Origin: Candidatus Poribacteria bacterium
Lineage (GTDB): Bacteria; Poribacteria; WGA-4E; PCPOR2b
DNA length: 52,263 bases
Assembly: GCA_022822785.1 (NCBI GenBank)
Contig: JAJEAL010000137.1
Coordinates: 1 to 52,263, forward strand
Reading direction: 5' to 3'
Positions 33,086 through 41,595 of the stretch are shown one piece after another. Both the position numbers and the translations under genes were made by a program. Positions within the stretch are counted from its first letter, which is position 1. Each line of letters opens with the position of its first letter. The notes under the pieces are model-generated. The model ran no database searches. It had not been told where the DNA came from and saw only the letters and a program-made list of their open reading frames with translations.

Positions 33086-33105
33086 CACAGATTAGGCAAT
33101 CTGTG
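33086..33105. repeat. Perfect hairpin with four-base loop
   Basis: CACAGATT-AGGC-AATCTGTG (33086-33105) lies in the gap between the oxidoreductase and esterase genes. Stem ends share GATT/AATC with the copies at 14230 and 23669. No terminator U-run is seen on either strand. Confidence 0.7.
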
Positions 33106-33185
33106 GCTACGAAGAAGACAGTTACGGCATACGGCGCCCTGCAGGCGGAATTCAAAGTAATATGCCTTTTACTATATTGCGTGTT

Positions 33186-34175
33186 CTACTTCCGAGACAG
33201 TGTTTGAACCAGCCACGGCAGCGACTGTTCGCCTGAAAAGAGATGGCCGGCATCAAATTCTTGTAGGGTAATCTGATCGTACGCGTTCGCAGCCCGATAG
33301 ATTCGCTGTGCCATCTCAAAGGCGGGGTGTACCGGACGGCTCACGTCCGCTGTTCCCCACTCCACAAAGATTGGACGTGGCGCGATGAGCCCCGCGATGT
33401 CGGGCATCTCACACAACTCGCCGACGCCTTTCGGGTGGTGACAGATACAGTGCCCAAACCACGAGGTTTGTGCGAAGGTAGTAAAATAGCCGCTCAATAC
33501 CGCCGCTTGAACTCGTTCGTCCAATGCGGCATGAACGATACCGAGCCAACAACCGCCGGATAGCCCTGCAATCCCAATCCGCGCCTCGTCCACCTCCGGC
33601 AGGCTTTGGAGGTAGTCCACACCGCGTATCAGGTCATAGACCCGATAGCCGGTCAGATCGTATCCGAGATAGTTCAGGCGTCGCCAGAGGAAATCACAAC
33701 CACCCGACGGATGAGCGCGTTCTCCCATCCCAGCGTTATCGGGAGACAACGTGATGACCCCTTGCTCCGCGAGGTCACGACCGTAGGGGGCACCGAATTC
33801 TCCATCGCCGGAGATGACGCTCTCTTTACCGCCTGGAACGTGACCGTGGATGCAGAGCACCGCTGGCGTCTTCGCTGTGATACCTTTGGGGATCGCTAAG
33901 TAAGCGGGGATCGCAATATCCACTCGCGAGTGGTAGATTACTTTGTGGACCGTACATTTGTCGTGGTTCTCGGTGGAAACGATTTGTGGATTCAGGGGAA
34001 AGGCTTCGTACGGAAAGGGCCCCAGCTGTTCTCGCAGTTCAAGAAGTAGTTGGTTTCGCCAATTCAGCCAATCTTCAAGGGTGTCCCCACCGAATGATAA
34101 GCGAGGTTTGTAGTTTGCAAAATCGCGGTCAAGGAGCTCTGCGGACGAAAATTGTATTTCAGAGGATGGAGGCAT
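33186..34175 (-). CDS. Alpha/beta hydrolase of the dienelactone hydrolase/acetyl-esterase type
   Basis: A 329-aa cytoplasmic alpha/beta hydrolase with no signal peptide. The strand-loop AVLCIHGHVPGGKESV carries the oxyanion-hole region, IGIAGLSGGCWLGIVHAALD carries the nucleophile elbow GLSGG (Ser), FVEWGTADVSRP the acid Asp region, and EFDAGHLF the catalytic His. This triad spacing suits acetyl-xylan-esterase-like or dienelactone-hydrolase-like esterases. GGAGAGCGAAAAC precedes the ATG. It is probably co-transcribed with the DUF5916-type gene; substrate unknown. Confidence 0.87.
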   Translation of the reverse strand: MPPSSEIQFSSAELLDRDFANYKPRLSFGGDTLEDWLNWRNQLLLELREQLGPFPYEAFPLNPQIVSTENHDKCTVHKVIYHSRVDIAIPAYLAIPKGITAKTPAVLCIHGHVPGGKESVISGDGEFGAPYGRDLAEQGVITLSPDNAGMGERAHPSGGCDFLWRRLNYLGYDLTGYRVYDLIRGVDYLQSLPEVDEARIGIAGLSGGCWLGIVHAALDERVQAAVLSGYFTTFAQTSWFGHCICHHPKGVGELCEMPDIAGLIAPRPIFVEWGTADVSRPVHPAFEMAQRIYRAANAYDQITLQEFDAGHLFSGEQSLPWLVQTLSRK

Positions 34176-34193
34176 GTTTTCGCTCTCCTATTA

Positions 34194-36443
34194 CTAGAGA
34201 TTCCAGAGATAAGAAACTTTGAACACAACGACTCTATCGCCCAACTGTAACTCCCCTTCACGGGTGCGCCAACCTTCATTATACGCAAGAAAAATATGGC
34301 TTTTGGGACTATATTCCCAACCGAAAAGGGTGCTGACTAGATAGTTCTCATGGGTTTGAATCTGATCAAAAGCGGTACGTTCACGACCGGCTTGCGTAAA
34401 CACCCTGAGAAATAGATCTCGTGTAAACAGATAGGTAACGCGCAGCGAACTCGTGAAATAGCGCCCATCAATAACATCAGCCTGCGTCAAGCTCAGGGCA
34501 TACCCACTTTCCAGGTCAATGGTGAAATTGCTCTGAGGACGGATAGTGGTTGAGAGAAAAATCTGCCGTTGCTTCCCGACCGCCTGCCGCGAGAAATTGA
34601 AGTAATTTCCTATTCCCCCATCGAAGCCAACCGAAACAGGTCGTGAAGTGTTTGTTAGGAGTGATAATTCATATCCGTCTGTGGTAAATACCTCCGTCAG
34701 TTCGACCTCTCGACTGCGTCCGTAAGACACGCCAATCCCCTCCCAGAACGATTCGGTAGGCCTCCAATCCGCTCCGGTGTTGAAGTTCCAACTGATGGAA
34801 TCCTCATCAAATTCCGGTGACAGGGTCAGATCCGGATTATTTTTTTTCCAATCGACAAAATATTCATCGGTGAACAGATTTTGGGAGACGCCACCACTAA
34901 GACTGAACGAAGCACGATGCGGTCCGAATTGAGGAATATAGGCAGTCTTGAAATTCATCTGTTGCCACCCACGGTATCTCTCTTTGCGGAGGAACCCTGT
35001 TTCATTCGCTTCAAATAGTGGATCGATTCGTTCTAGCCGTACACCGGCATTCCAGAGGTAATTGCTCTGAGCAAGTTCAATGAGATAGGCTTTATTGTTT
35101 GCGTTTTCGTTCTCTGGATCTTTGCTAGGATTAAAACTCATCGCATATTGTCCTGACAACCGATAGGTTTTAAGAAAGAAGAGGTCCGTGTCGAATCCGC
35201 CTACTCGACCGTAGCTGTCTTCCTCATCAAGATGCTCTTTGTTGGCGAAGATCAGTCCAACACTGGAGCGTTCTAGGATGTCTTTCTTCAACCGAACTGC
35301 CGAATATAACGCCTCCTCCTTGGATTCGGACTCTTGACCAAGCTCCAGTGCTCCAAAACTGCCCGTTTGACTTCCAAGGACGCCGAGGGAATAGCTGCCA
35401 ACCTTGCCGGTCATTTTGCCGCCCCAGAGGATGTCTCCTTCCCTGCCGATCCGTCGGCTATAAAAGAGCTCCAGCGGTGTCTCAAAAAAGCTGTTTCCTT
35501 CAACGAAGAAAGGACGCCGCTCCGGGAAACGGGTCGGGAAGCGAGTCAGGTTAATCTCCAGCTGATCCGCCTCTACCTGTGCAAAATCAGGGTTCACGGT
35601 GACGTTTGTCTTGAGTGTGCTTGTCAGGTTATACTGAACATCGAGCCCCGTCCCTAATTGCCCATCAAGCGATTCCGTGTCGGATACCCCACCCAAAAGA
35701 TAGGGCGAGATTTCAAATGGCTTAGCCCCGCCAATATCCCGAAGTCCGACCAAGACCCCAAGATCGGACATCCGTGTGGTCGCTCCAGCTTGAGTCATCT
35801 GCTTCCAAACGGTAACTTCATTTTTTCGGCGATGCACCCGTTCAACATCAAATCCCCACACCTGTTCCGATTTATTAGGAAAACGGAAATTAGCAAATGG
35901 AATCTTAAACTCAGCGACCCAGCCCTCTTCATCAATACCCGTTTCTAGCCACCAGATACCTCTCCAACTGGAGTCTGATCGGATGTCGTCGAAACGGTAC
36001 GAATCACTTTGGACACCGCCGGGATTGGTAGCAAACTTATAGCCGGTGCGGTGATCATGATGCGGATCCATGAAAAAGGATATAACGTCTGAGTCGTAGA
36101 TACCGCCATCGCGTCGTACAATGCGATTCACAATTTTATCAGGTTCAGCATCGTAACATCGAAAGGCGACATAGAGGTGATGCGGGTCATAGGCGACATA
36201 GAACGCTGTATCGTCGGTGGCGGGTTGGGCGCGGTCCGGCACGAGTTGAATGAATCCGCTTACAGGCTTCGCCTTTTGCCACGCGGGATCGTCGAGTTTT
36301 CCGTCGATCTGCGGAGCGGGGATTCCGGGCTCAAGCCGGTAGGCTTCTACAATGTGCTCGGCTGATTCAGGTCCGTGTGCATGTAGAGTACCAGCGAAAA
36401 AAGTGAGAAGTACAACAACATTAACAAATAACCATTTGGGCAT
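34194..36443 (-). CDS. Outer-membrane protein, CBM9-like N-terminus plus DUF5916 beta-barrel
   Basis: A 749-aa secreted protein; ATG 36443 is preferred to TTG 36446 because AAGGAG lies eight bases upstream. A signal peptide (residues 5-22) is followed by a carbohydrate-binding family 9-like domain (about 35-230): IDGKLDDPAWQKAKPVSGF, AFYVAYDPHHLYVAFRCYD and YDSDVISFFMDPHHDH. The remaining 500 residues are repeated amphipathic strands (SYALSLTQADVIDGRYF, FLRVFTQAGRERTAFD) ending in a C-terminal aromatic residue, fitting a DUF5916-type outer-membrane barrel. It may bind sugar at the surface or move it across the membrane. A standalone CBM9-like gene is at 43312. Confidence 0.85.
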   Translation of the reverse strand: MPKWLFVNVVVLLTFFAGTLHAHGPESAEHIVEAYRLEPGIPAPQIDGKLDDPAWQKAKPVSGFIQLVPDRAQPATDDTAFYVAYDPHHLYVAFRCYDAEPDKIVNRIVRRDGGIYDSDVISFFMDPHHDHRTGYKFATNPGGVQSDSYRFDDIRSDSSWRGIWWLETGIDEEGWVAEFKIPFANFRFPNKSEQVWGFDVERVHRRKNEVTVWKQMTQAGATTRMSDLGVLVGLRDIGGAKPFEISPYLLGGVSDTESLDGQLGTGLDVQYNLTSTLKTNVTVNPDFAQVEADQLEINLTRFPTRFPERRPFFVEGNSFFETPLELFYSRRIGREGDILWGGKMTGKVGSYSLGVLGSQTGSFGALELGQESESKEEALYSAVRLKKDILERSSVGLIFANKEHLDEEDSYGRVGGFDTDLFFLKTYRLSGQYAMSFNPSKDPENENANNKAYLIELAQSNYLWNAGVRLERIDPLFEANETGFLRKERYRGWQQMNFKTAYIPQFGPHRASFSLSGGVSQNLFTDEYFVDWKKNNPDLTLSPEFDEDSISWNFNTGADWRPTESFWEGIGVSYGRSREVELTEVFTTDGYELSLLTNTSRPVSVGFDGGIGNYFNFSRQAVGKQRQIFLSTTIRPQSNFTIDLESGYALSLTQADVIDGRYFTSSLRVTYLFTRDLFLRVFTQAGRERTAFDQIQTHENYLVSTLFGWEYSPKSHIFLAYNEGWRTREGELQLGDRVVVFKVSYLWNL

Positions 36444-36539
36444 CAATCACGCTCCTTAATATCGTATTTTGGTTTGAACTTTCCCTTTTAATAAAGCTTC
36501 CGATATTAAAATTCCTATTTGGAATATATGGACACACGC

Positions 36540-37619
36540 TTAGAGGTGATAAAATTCCCTCGCGTTTTCGGATAGAATTTTGCGTGTCAGCGATGTGGGT
36601 AGCTTTGTGGGGAAAGCCTCTTCGGGAAAATCAAAGTGCCAGTGGGGATAGTCGGTTGAAAACATCAGAAAGTCGTCCGAGTCGAGTTGACCGATAATCT
36701 GAAGCAGTTGCTCCGCAGTTGGTGGTCCGTCAATCGGTTGAAGCGTCATGCGCATGTGTTCGCGGATATATGCTGACGGCAACCGTTTGACCCACGGCGT
36801 AAGATGTCGCAGCCCGCGCCACTCCTTGTCGAATCGCCACATGAGCGATGGCATCCATGTGAATCCCGCTTCGATAAGCGCCACTCGCAGGGACGGGAAC
36901 AGGTCAAAAACGCCTTCCGATACCAGACTCAGTACCTGCGCCTGAAACACCTGTGACATACCGACGTATTCCTCCAGATAGGTTGAGGGCCAACCGACCG
37001 ATGTCGGTGGAAGTCCCGGTGCCCCACCGTAATGGATGCCGATTACCAGATCATGGCGCACTGCAGCGGTGTAGATTGGGTGATAACGGCGATTGCCGTA
37101 GGGTGCCTGTGAACGTACCGGCAGCATTATCTGCACAAAGCCCGGATGCTCTCCCAAACGCTCAATCTCTCTCGCTGCGAGTTCGGGGTTTTGGCTCGGT
37201 ACAATCAGCGATCCGCGCAGACGCGGTTCCGGGTCGAGCCAATGCTCGATTTGCCAATCGTTGATCGCTGAAGCAAGCGCTGCGGCTAGGTCTTCGTTGT
37301 GAACGCTCTGTACGCGATAGGCACAGGTAAGTATCCCGTATTCAACGTCCCACGCATCGAGCGCGTGTTCACGTAACAGCCCCAGATCGGATTGGGGACG
37401 ATTCCCCGACGGTTCCATGATTTCAGGCCGTGTTGAAGTCGGTGCCCCTTCTGGATAGTCGTTCGCATCGGGCCCGAAAAAGCCGGATTCTTCGCAGTGA
37501 TCGCACCAATAGTCTGGAAGATACGGGTAGAGCATTTTGAGTGACGGGGTTCGGTTGTGGAGATCGCAGTCAATTACTGGCAAGCCAGCGGTTACGACAC
37601 TCGTTTTGTTGTTCTCCAT
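36540..37619 (-). CDS. Amidohydrolase family 2 enzyme
   Basis: A 359-aa TIM-barrel metal-dependent hydrolase of the Amidohydro_2/ACMSD-like group. I chose ATG 37619 (AAAAAGGCAAAGAA upstream) over a GTG at 37646. Motifs: LPVIDCDLHNRTP (metal-binding D-x-H region), VIGIHYGGAPG (His), VALIEAGFTWMPSLMWRFDKEW, and FSTDYPHWHFDFPEE with the metal-liganding Asp. Family members decarboxylate or hydrolyse aromatic or lactone substrates; this one is unassigned. It is separated from the pdh operon by a divergent intergenic region. Confidence 0.87.
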   Translation of the reverse strand: MENNKTSVVTAGLPVIDCDLHNRTPSLKMLYPYLPDYWCDHCEESGFFGPDANDYPEGAPTSTRPEIMEPSGNRPQSDLGLLREHALDAWDVEYGILTCAYRVQSVHNEDLAAALASAINDWQIEHWLDPEPRLRGSLIVPSQNPELAAREIERLGEHPGFVQIMLPVRSQAPYGNRRYHPIYTAAVRHDLVIGIHYGGAPGLPPTSVGWPSTYLEEYVGMSQVFQAQVLSLVSEGVFDLFPSLRVALIEAGFTWMPSLMWRFDKEWRGLRHLTPWVKRLPSAYIREHMRMTLQPIDGPPTAEQLLQIIGQLDSDDFLMFSTDYPHWHFDFPEEAFPTKLPTSLTRKILSENAREFYHL

Positions 37620-38038
37620 TTCTTTGCCTTTTTCGCTGTAAGTCACTAAATCATTTCACAGATGTTGAAACATTTTTAGGATAACAGTTTGCCCTCTCTT
37701 TGTCAACATGAAACTCAGCCGAATGCACGGTTGAAATGGGAAGCCTTAGGCGGGGCAAGCCGCAATCAATCTGTGATTTTCTGACAGCGCAGTTTTTGTA
37801 CTCGCTAGGGTCTATTCATGTATTCTAGTTCCTAGCGTGAGGAGGACTGGTGGAAAAGTATTGACGGTTTCCTTAGATTTTGCTATCCTATATTTTGTTG
37901 CCAAGAGGGGTTAAGACGGATAGCAATTTTATGAGGAATGATGTGGAATATATGCGATATAATCTGTCGGCAGATATGTAAAAATAGCAGACAAGGCACC
38001 CTCTGAACATAGTGATAATCGGTTTGTCCCGCAACGAT

Positions 38039-38067
38039 TTGCTTATTTTGGTGCGGTTCGGTATAAT
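38039..38067 (+). promoter_or_regulatory. Possible sigma-70-type promoter for the dehydrogenase operon
   Basis: TTGCTT (38039-38044), a 17-base spacer and a perfect TATAAT (38062-38067) are correctly placed for a plus-strand promoter, giving a leader of about 95 bases before ATG 38170. The -10 box lies in one arm and loop of the inverted repeat at 38051-38094, so repeat folding or a bound protein could block it. Confidence 0.55.
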
Positions 38068-38094
38068 AGGAGATTAGCTGATACCAAACCGCAC
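38051..38094. repeat. 14-bp inverted repeat over the operon promoter
   Basis: GTGCGGTTCGGTAT (38051-38064) and ATACCAAACCGCAC (38081-38094) pair over 14 bases with one mismatch across a 16-base spacer. The left arm overlaps the -10 box. It could be an operator, since it is centred just downstream of the likely promoter, or a dispersed palindromic repeat. Confidence 0.75.
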
Positions 38095-38169
38095 AATTTG
38101 TAGCGCAGAATTGCAATAATAGCGTAGCTTAATACACATTACAATTTACTAACTCTAGGAGACCTACTT

Positions 38170-39150
38170 ATGGACCTGTCATCCGAATTGGGTAAGGAGA
38201 TGTATAGAAATATGTGGCGCATCCGGCTCTTCGAGGAAGAGGCGAATCGCCAGACCAGTCTCGGCTCCGTGGTCGGAGCCCTTCACATGTACTGCGGAGA
38301 GGAGGCCGTCGCTGTCGGCGTCTGTTCCAACCTGCGGGATGACGACTATGTTCTCGGTACGCATCGTAGCCACGGTCACTGCCTAGCGAAGGGTGCAGAA
38401 TCACGACGTATGATGGCAGAACTTTTCGGCAAAGTTACGGGTACGTGCGCCGGGAAAGGCGGTTCGATGCACATCGCTGATTTCTCACTTAACATGCTTG
38501 GTGCCAATGGCATTGTCGGTGCCGGCATCGCACCAGCCACTGGTGCGGCACTCGCTAGCAAGCTGCGTGGAACGGATCAGGTATCGGTGTGCTTCTTCGG
38601 TGACGGTGCTGCTGCTCGTGGCACTTTCCACGAAGGGATTGGGCTTGGTGCTTTGTGGAAGCTCCCTGTCATTTATGTTTGCGAAAACAACCAGTATCAG
38701 CAGTGGGTGCCTCGCATGAATGTAGCGGTGGTCGATTCGGTTGCCGATATGGCGGGATCGTATGCAATCCCCGGTGTGTCGGTCGATGGTCAGAATCTCG
38801 TCGAGGTCTATGAGGTCGCCGGCGAGGCAGTCGAGCGCGCCCGCAAGGGTGGTGGACCTACATTGATTGAGGCGCGAACCTATCGCTTCTATGGACATAG
38901 CTTGGGTGACGAAGAGCAGTACCGCACCTCCGAGGAGGTAGAAGAGTGGCGGACCAATCAAGATCCGATTATTAACTTCCGATCGACGATGATGGAGCAG
39001 GGGTGGCTGACTGAAGAGGAGGACGCCCAAATCCAGAATGAGATCCAAGATGAGATTGCCGAAGCGGTGAGATTTGCTGAAGAGAGTCCGTACCCCACGC
39101 CGGAGCAAGTTACCACAGATGTCCTTGCCCCCGCCCAGGAGGTGGCATGA
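38170..39150 (+). CDS. pdhA: Thiamine-diphosphate-dependent dehydrogenase E1 component, alpha subunit
   Basis: A 326-aa alpha subunit of a pyruvate or acetoin dehydrogenase-type complex, which decarboxylates the oxo-acid and loads the acyl group on E2 lipoate. The thiamine-diphosphate motif is FFGDGAAARGTFHEGIG with the Asn/Gln end VICENNQ-type segment (VYVCENNQYQQ here). Other landmarks: YCGEEAVAVGVCSNL, GTHRSHGHCLAKG, KGGSMHIADFSLNMLGANGI and YRFYGHSLGDEEQYR. AGGAG lies upstream. First gene in an E1-alpha/E1-beta/E2 operon. Sequence features do not separate pyruvate from acetoin as substrate. Confidence 0.9.
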   Translation: MDLSSELGKEMYRNMWRIRLFEEEANRQTSLGSVVGALHMYCGEEAVAVGVCSNLRDDDYVLGTHRSHGHCLAKGAESRRMMAELFGKVTGTCAGKGGSMHIADFSLNMLGANGIVGAGIAPATGAALASKLRGTDQVSVCFFGDGAAARGTFHEGIGLGALWKLPVIYVCENNQYQQWVPRMNVAVVDSVADMAGSYAIPGVSVDGQNLVEVYEVAGEAVERARKGGGPTLIEARTYRFYGHSLGDEEQYRTSEEVEEWRTNQDPIINFRSTMMEQGWLTEEEDAQIQNEIQDEIAEAVRFAEESPYPTPEQVTTDVLAPAQEVA

Positions 39151-40121
39151 TGAGAACGCTAACTTTTACTGAGGCATTACGAGAGGCACTGCATGAGGAG
39201 ATGGACCGCGACGATACGATATTCGTCATCGGCGAAGATGTCATTACGCACGGTGGGCCCTACAAGGTAACGGAGGGCATTGCGGAACGTTTTCCGGGTC
39301 GGATTTTCGAGACACCGATCGCAGAGGCTGGAATTATGGGCGTCGGGGTTGGTGCGGCTATGGCGGGGATGAACCCTGTAGTTGAGATTATGTATATGGA
39401 TTTCGTCACCTGCGCCATGGACGAAGTCGTCAACCAAGCGGCAAAGATGCGCTACATGACCGGCGGTCAAGCGAGTGTACCGATGGTCATTCGTCTGCCG
39501 TGTGGTGTCGGCCGGTTACTGGCAGCACAACATTCACAGATCATGGAGTCGTGGTTTATGCACGTTCCGGGTTTACAGGTGGTTGTCCCCTCAACACCCG
39601 GCGATGCCAAAGGATTACTCAAATCTGCGATACGCAGTCCCGACCCGGTGCTGTTTTTCGAGTACAAGCGGATCTATACCTCTAGGGGTGAGGTTCCGGA
39701 TGGGGAGCATACTATCCCCCTCGGTCAAGCAAAGATTTGCCGTGAAGGAGAGGACGCGACCATCGTTGCTATCGGGCCGATGGTGCAGAAGTCACTCGAA
39801 GCAGCGATACTGTTGGAGGATGACGGCTACGACGTTGAAGTCGTCGATGCAAGAAGCTTATCACCGTTGGATACCGATACAATCTGTGAATCGGTGCGCC
39901 GGACGGGTCATGCTGTGGTTTGTGGGGAGGACTCCAGCTTTGCTGGAGCGGTCTCCGAGATAGCAGCGATGATCGGTGAAAACTGTTTCAGAGAGCTTAA
40001 TGGGCCAGTCGTCCGGGTCGGTAGTCCACATGTACCCATGCCGTTCAGCTCGGAACTTGTCAAGCATGTAGTGCCTGAAGTTCCTAATATCACTGAGGCG
40101 GTCGGTCGCGTAATGATGTAG
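39147..40121 (+). CDS. pdhB: Thiamine-diphosphate-dependent dehydrogenase E1 component, beta subunit
   Basis: A 324-aa transketolase-like beta subunit that completes the E1 heterotetramer. Visible: TFTEALREALHEEMDRDDT, VIGEDVITHGGPYKVTEG, RIFETPIAEAGIMGVGVGAA, RYMTGGQASVPMVIRLP, and the C-terminal domain GQAKICREGEDATIVAIG plus EVVDARSLSPLDTDTI. The glutamate activating thiamine is in the ETPIAE segment. Start ATG 39147 overlaps the alpha stop as ATGA; a second ATG follows at 39150. Co-translated with alpha. Confidence 0.92.
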   Translation: MMRTLTFTEALREALHEEMDRDDTIFVIGEDVITHGGPYKVTEGIAERFPGRIFETPIAEAGIMGVGVGAAMAGMNPVVEIMYMDFVTCAMDEVVNQAAKMRYMTGGQASVPMVIRLPCGVGRLLAAQHSQIMESWFMHVPGLQVVVPSTPGDAKGLLKSAIRSPDPVLFFEYKRIYTSRGEVPDGEHTIPLGQAKICREGEDATIVAIGPMVQKSLEAAILLEDDGYDVEVVDARSLSPLDTDTICESVRRTGHAVVCGEDSSFAGAVSEIAAMIGENCFRELNGPVVRVGSPHVPMPFSSELVKHVVPEVPNITEAVGRVMM

Positions 40122-40143
40122 CATAAGGAGAAAGGGAGGATTC

Positions 40144-41520
40144 ATGGCAATACAGTTCCGTTTAGCGGCTCTCGGTCACACTATGGAAACGGGTCGCGTC
40201 GTCGAATGGCACATAGCTGAAGGTAGCAGAATAGAAGAGGGGCAGCTGCTAGTATCGATTGAGACAGACAAGGCTGTCGCCGACGTTGAGTCACCGGTCA
40301 GCGGTGTATTGCTGCGCATCGTGGGACAGGTTGACGGCGTGTATGACGTTGGAGCGACTCTCGCTTGGATCGGAGAGGAAGGGGAAGCGGTGCCGGACGA
40401 ATCCACAGAACAGCCGAAGGCTTCAGCTGCGGGGCAAGCTGCCGGATCACGAGCGACCCCTGTCGCCTTACGGCTTGCCCAACGACACGGCATAGACGCG
40501 GAAGCGTTGCAAGGCACAGGGCCGGGGGGGCGAGTGACAAAGGAAGATGTGCAACGTGCTATTGATGAAGGTTCAGCTATTCCACAAAAAGCACCCACCG
40601 AGGCGCCAGCTACGGGACAAGCTGCCGGATCGCGAGTAACCCCTGTCGCTTTACGGCTTGCCCAACGGCACGGCATAGACGCAGAAGCGTTGCAAGGCAC
40701 AGGGCCGGGCGGACGGGTCATTAAGGAGGATGTGCAGCGCGCCATTGATGAAGGTACGGCGACTCCGCAAAAAGCACCTACCGAGACTCCCACTCCTGAA
40801 GCTGCAGTGCAGCCTGAAGCTCCCACTGCGGGTGTTGAGGTTATTCCGCTTATCGGCATCCGGCGCACCACCGCTGAACGCCTCGGAACGATCTGGTCGC
40901 AGGCACCACATGTTACGGAGGGAATTGAAGTCGATTTCACTGCACTCCAAGATGCCCGCACCAGAAATGTGGAGACGTGGCGGGATGCTTACGGCATCGC
41001 ACCGACAATCAACGACTTTGTACTGAAGGCAACTGCTGAGGCATTGAAAGCGCACCCCCGACTCAACGCGGCATTGATTGACGATGCGATACATCAGTAT
41101 AGCGATATCAATTTAGGCGTTGCCATCGACATTGAGTCGGGATTGGTGGTGCCGGTCGTTCGTAAAGTTGACACGCTTGGCGTGATAGCGCTCGCAGGCA
41201 AAGTCAGGGAACTCGCAGACCGCGCTCGAAATGGAAAGTTAGGACTCGACGACTTTTCGGATGGGACTTTCACGGTAACGAATCTCGGTGGTCTCGGCGT
41301 GGATTGGTTCACGCCGGTCCTCAACCCACCGCAATGCGCGATACTGGGAGTGGGTCGGGTACGTGAAGCTGCTGTAGTTGCAGATAGGGCCATCCAGTTC
41401 CGAGATGTAGCGACGCTGGTCCTCACCTTCGACCATCGAGCGATTGACGGCGCCCCCTGCGCCCGTTTTCTCGCAGATTTGCGTGCACGCATTGAGGATC
41501 CAGAGCAGCTGCTGCCTTAG
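40144..41520 (+). CDS. pdhC: Dihydrolipoamide acyltransferase E2 with two subunit-binding domains
   Basis: A 458-aa E2 core protein. A lipoyl domain (residues 1-80) has Lys43 in IETDKAVADVE as lipoylation site. Two near-identical peripheral subunit-binding domains follow in tandem (about residues 97-215), each with VALRLAQRHGIDAEALQG and GPGGRV, joined by Ala/Pro/Thr-rich linkers. The C-terminal catalytic domain (about 230-458) ends in the acyltransferase motif TFDHRAIDGAPCARFL with His431. Most bacterial E2 proteins carry one such binding domain, so this copy is a tandem duplicate. GGAGG lies before the ATG, 22 bases after pdhB. No E3 gene follows; lipoamide dehydrogenase must be encoded elsewhere. 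Confidence 0.92.
   Translation: MAIQFRLAALGHTMETGRVVEWHIAEGSRIEEGQLLVSIETDKAVADVESPVSGVLLRIVGQVDGVYDVGATLAWIGEEGEAVPDESTEQPKASAAGQAAGSRATPVALRLAQRHGIDAEALQGTGPGGRVTKEDVQRAIDEGSAIPQKAPTEAPATGQAAGSRVTPVALRLAQRHGIDAEALQGTGPGGRVIKEDVQRAIDEGTATPQKAPTETPTPEAAVQPEAPTAGVEVIPLIGIRRTTAERLGTIWSQAPHVTEGIEVDFTALQDARTRNVETWRDAYGIAPTINDFVLKATAEALKAHPRLNAALIDDAIHQYSDINLGVAIDIESGLVVPVVRKVDTLGVIALAGKVRELADRARNGKLGLDDFSDGTFTVTNLGGLGVDWFTPVLNPPQCAILGVGRVREAAVVADRAIQFRDVATLVLTFDHRAIDGAPCARFLADLRARIEDPEQLLP
40432..40797 (+). repeat. 183-bp tandem duplication within the E2 gene
   Basis: The unit beginning GGGCAAGCTGCCGGATCACG near 40432 recurs 183 bases later near 40615 with few changes, an exact 61-codon period. 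It encodes the extra subunit-binding domain with its linker. The high DNA similarity suggests a fairly recent unequal duplication. Confidence 0.88.
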
Positions 41521-41531
41521 CGAACTTACGA

Positions 41532-41595
41532 TGCCAATATCCGTCACTATCACCGTTTTGGAATAACGGGAAGCAGGATATGTGACGGATATTGG
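41532..41595. repeat. 15-bp perfect inverted repeat between convergent genes
   Basis: GCCAATATCCGTCAC (41532-41546) and GTGACGGATATTGGC (41581-41595) pair perfectly over 15 bases with a 34-base spacer. The right arm lies inside the C-terminal codons of the CocE gene, the left just after the E2 stop. It could act on transcripts from both sides, although a conventional terminator U-run is not present. Confidence 0.75.

Larger units (their letters stand above)
37620..38169. other. Divergent intergenic region upstream of the dehydrogenase operon
   Basis: About 550 bases without a supported gene. A promoter candidate at 38039-38067 and an inverted repeat at 38051-38094 overlap near the right end, and AGGAG at 38156-38160 serves the first operon gene. 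A short minus-strand open frame at 37883-38116 looks accidental (no ribosome site, odd composition). No RNA gene is recognised. Confidence 0.6.

Noticed and set aside
37883-38116. A 77-codon minus-strand frame in the gap before the dehydrogenase operon
   Set aside because: No ribosome site, residue content unlike neighbours and it covers the likely promoter and repeat.
40176-40961. A 261-codon minus-strand open frame inside the E2 gene
   Set aside because: Shadow of the repetitive, GC-rich E2 coding strand; the E2 frame has clear family motifs.
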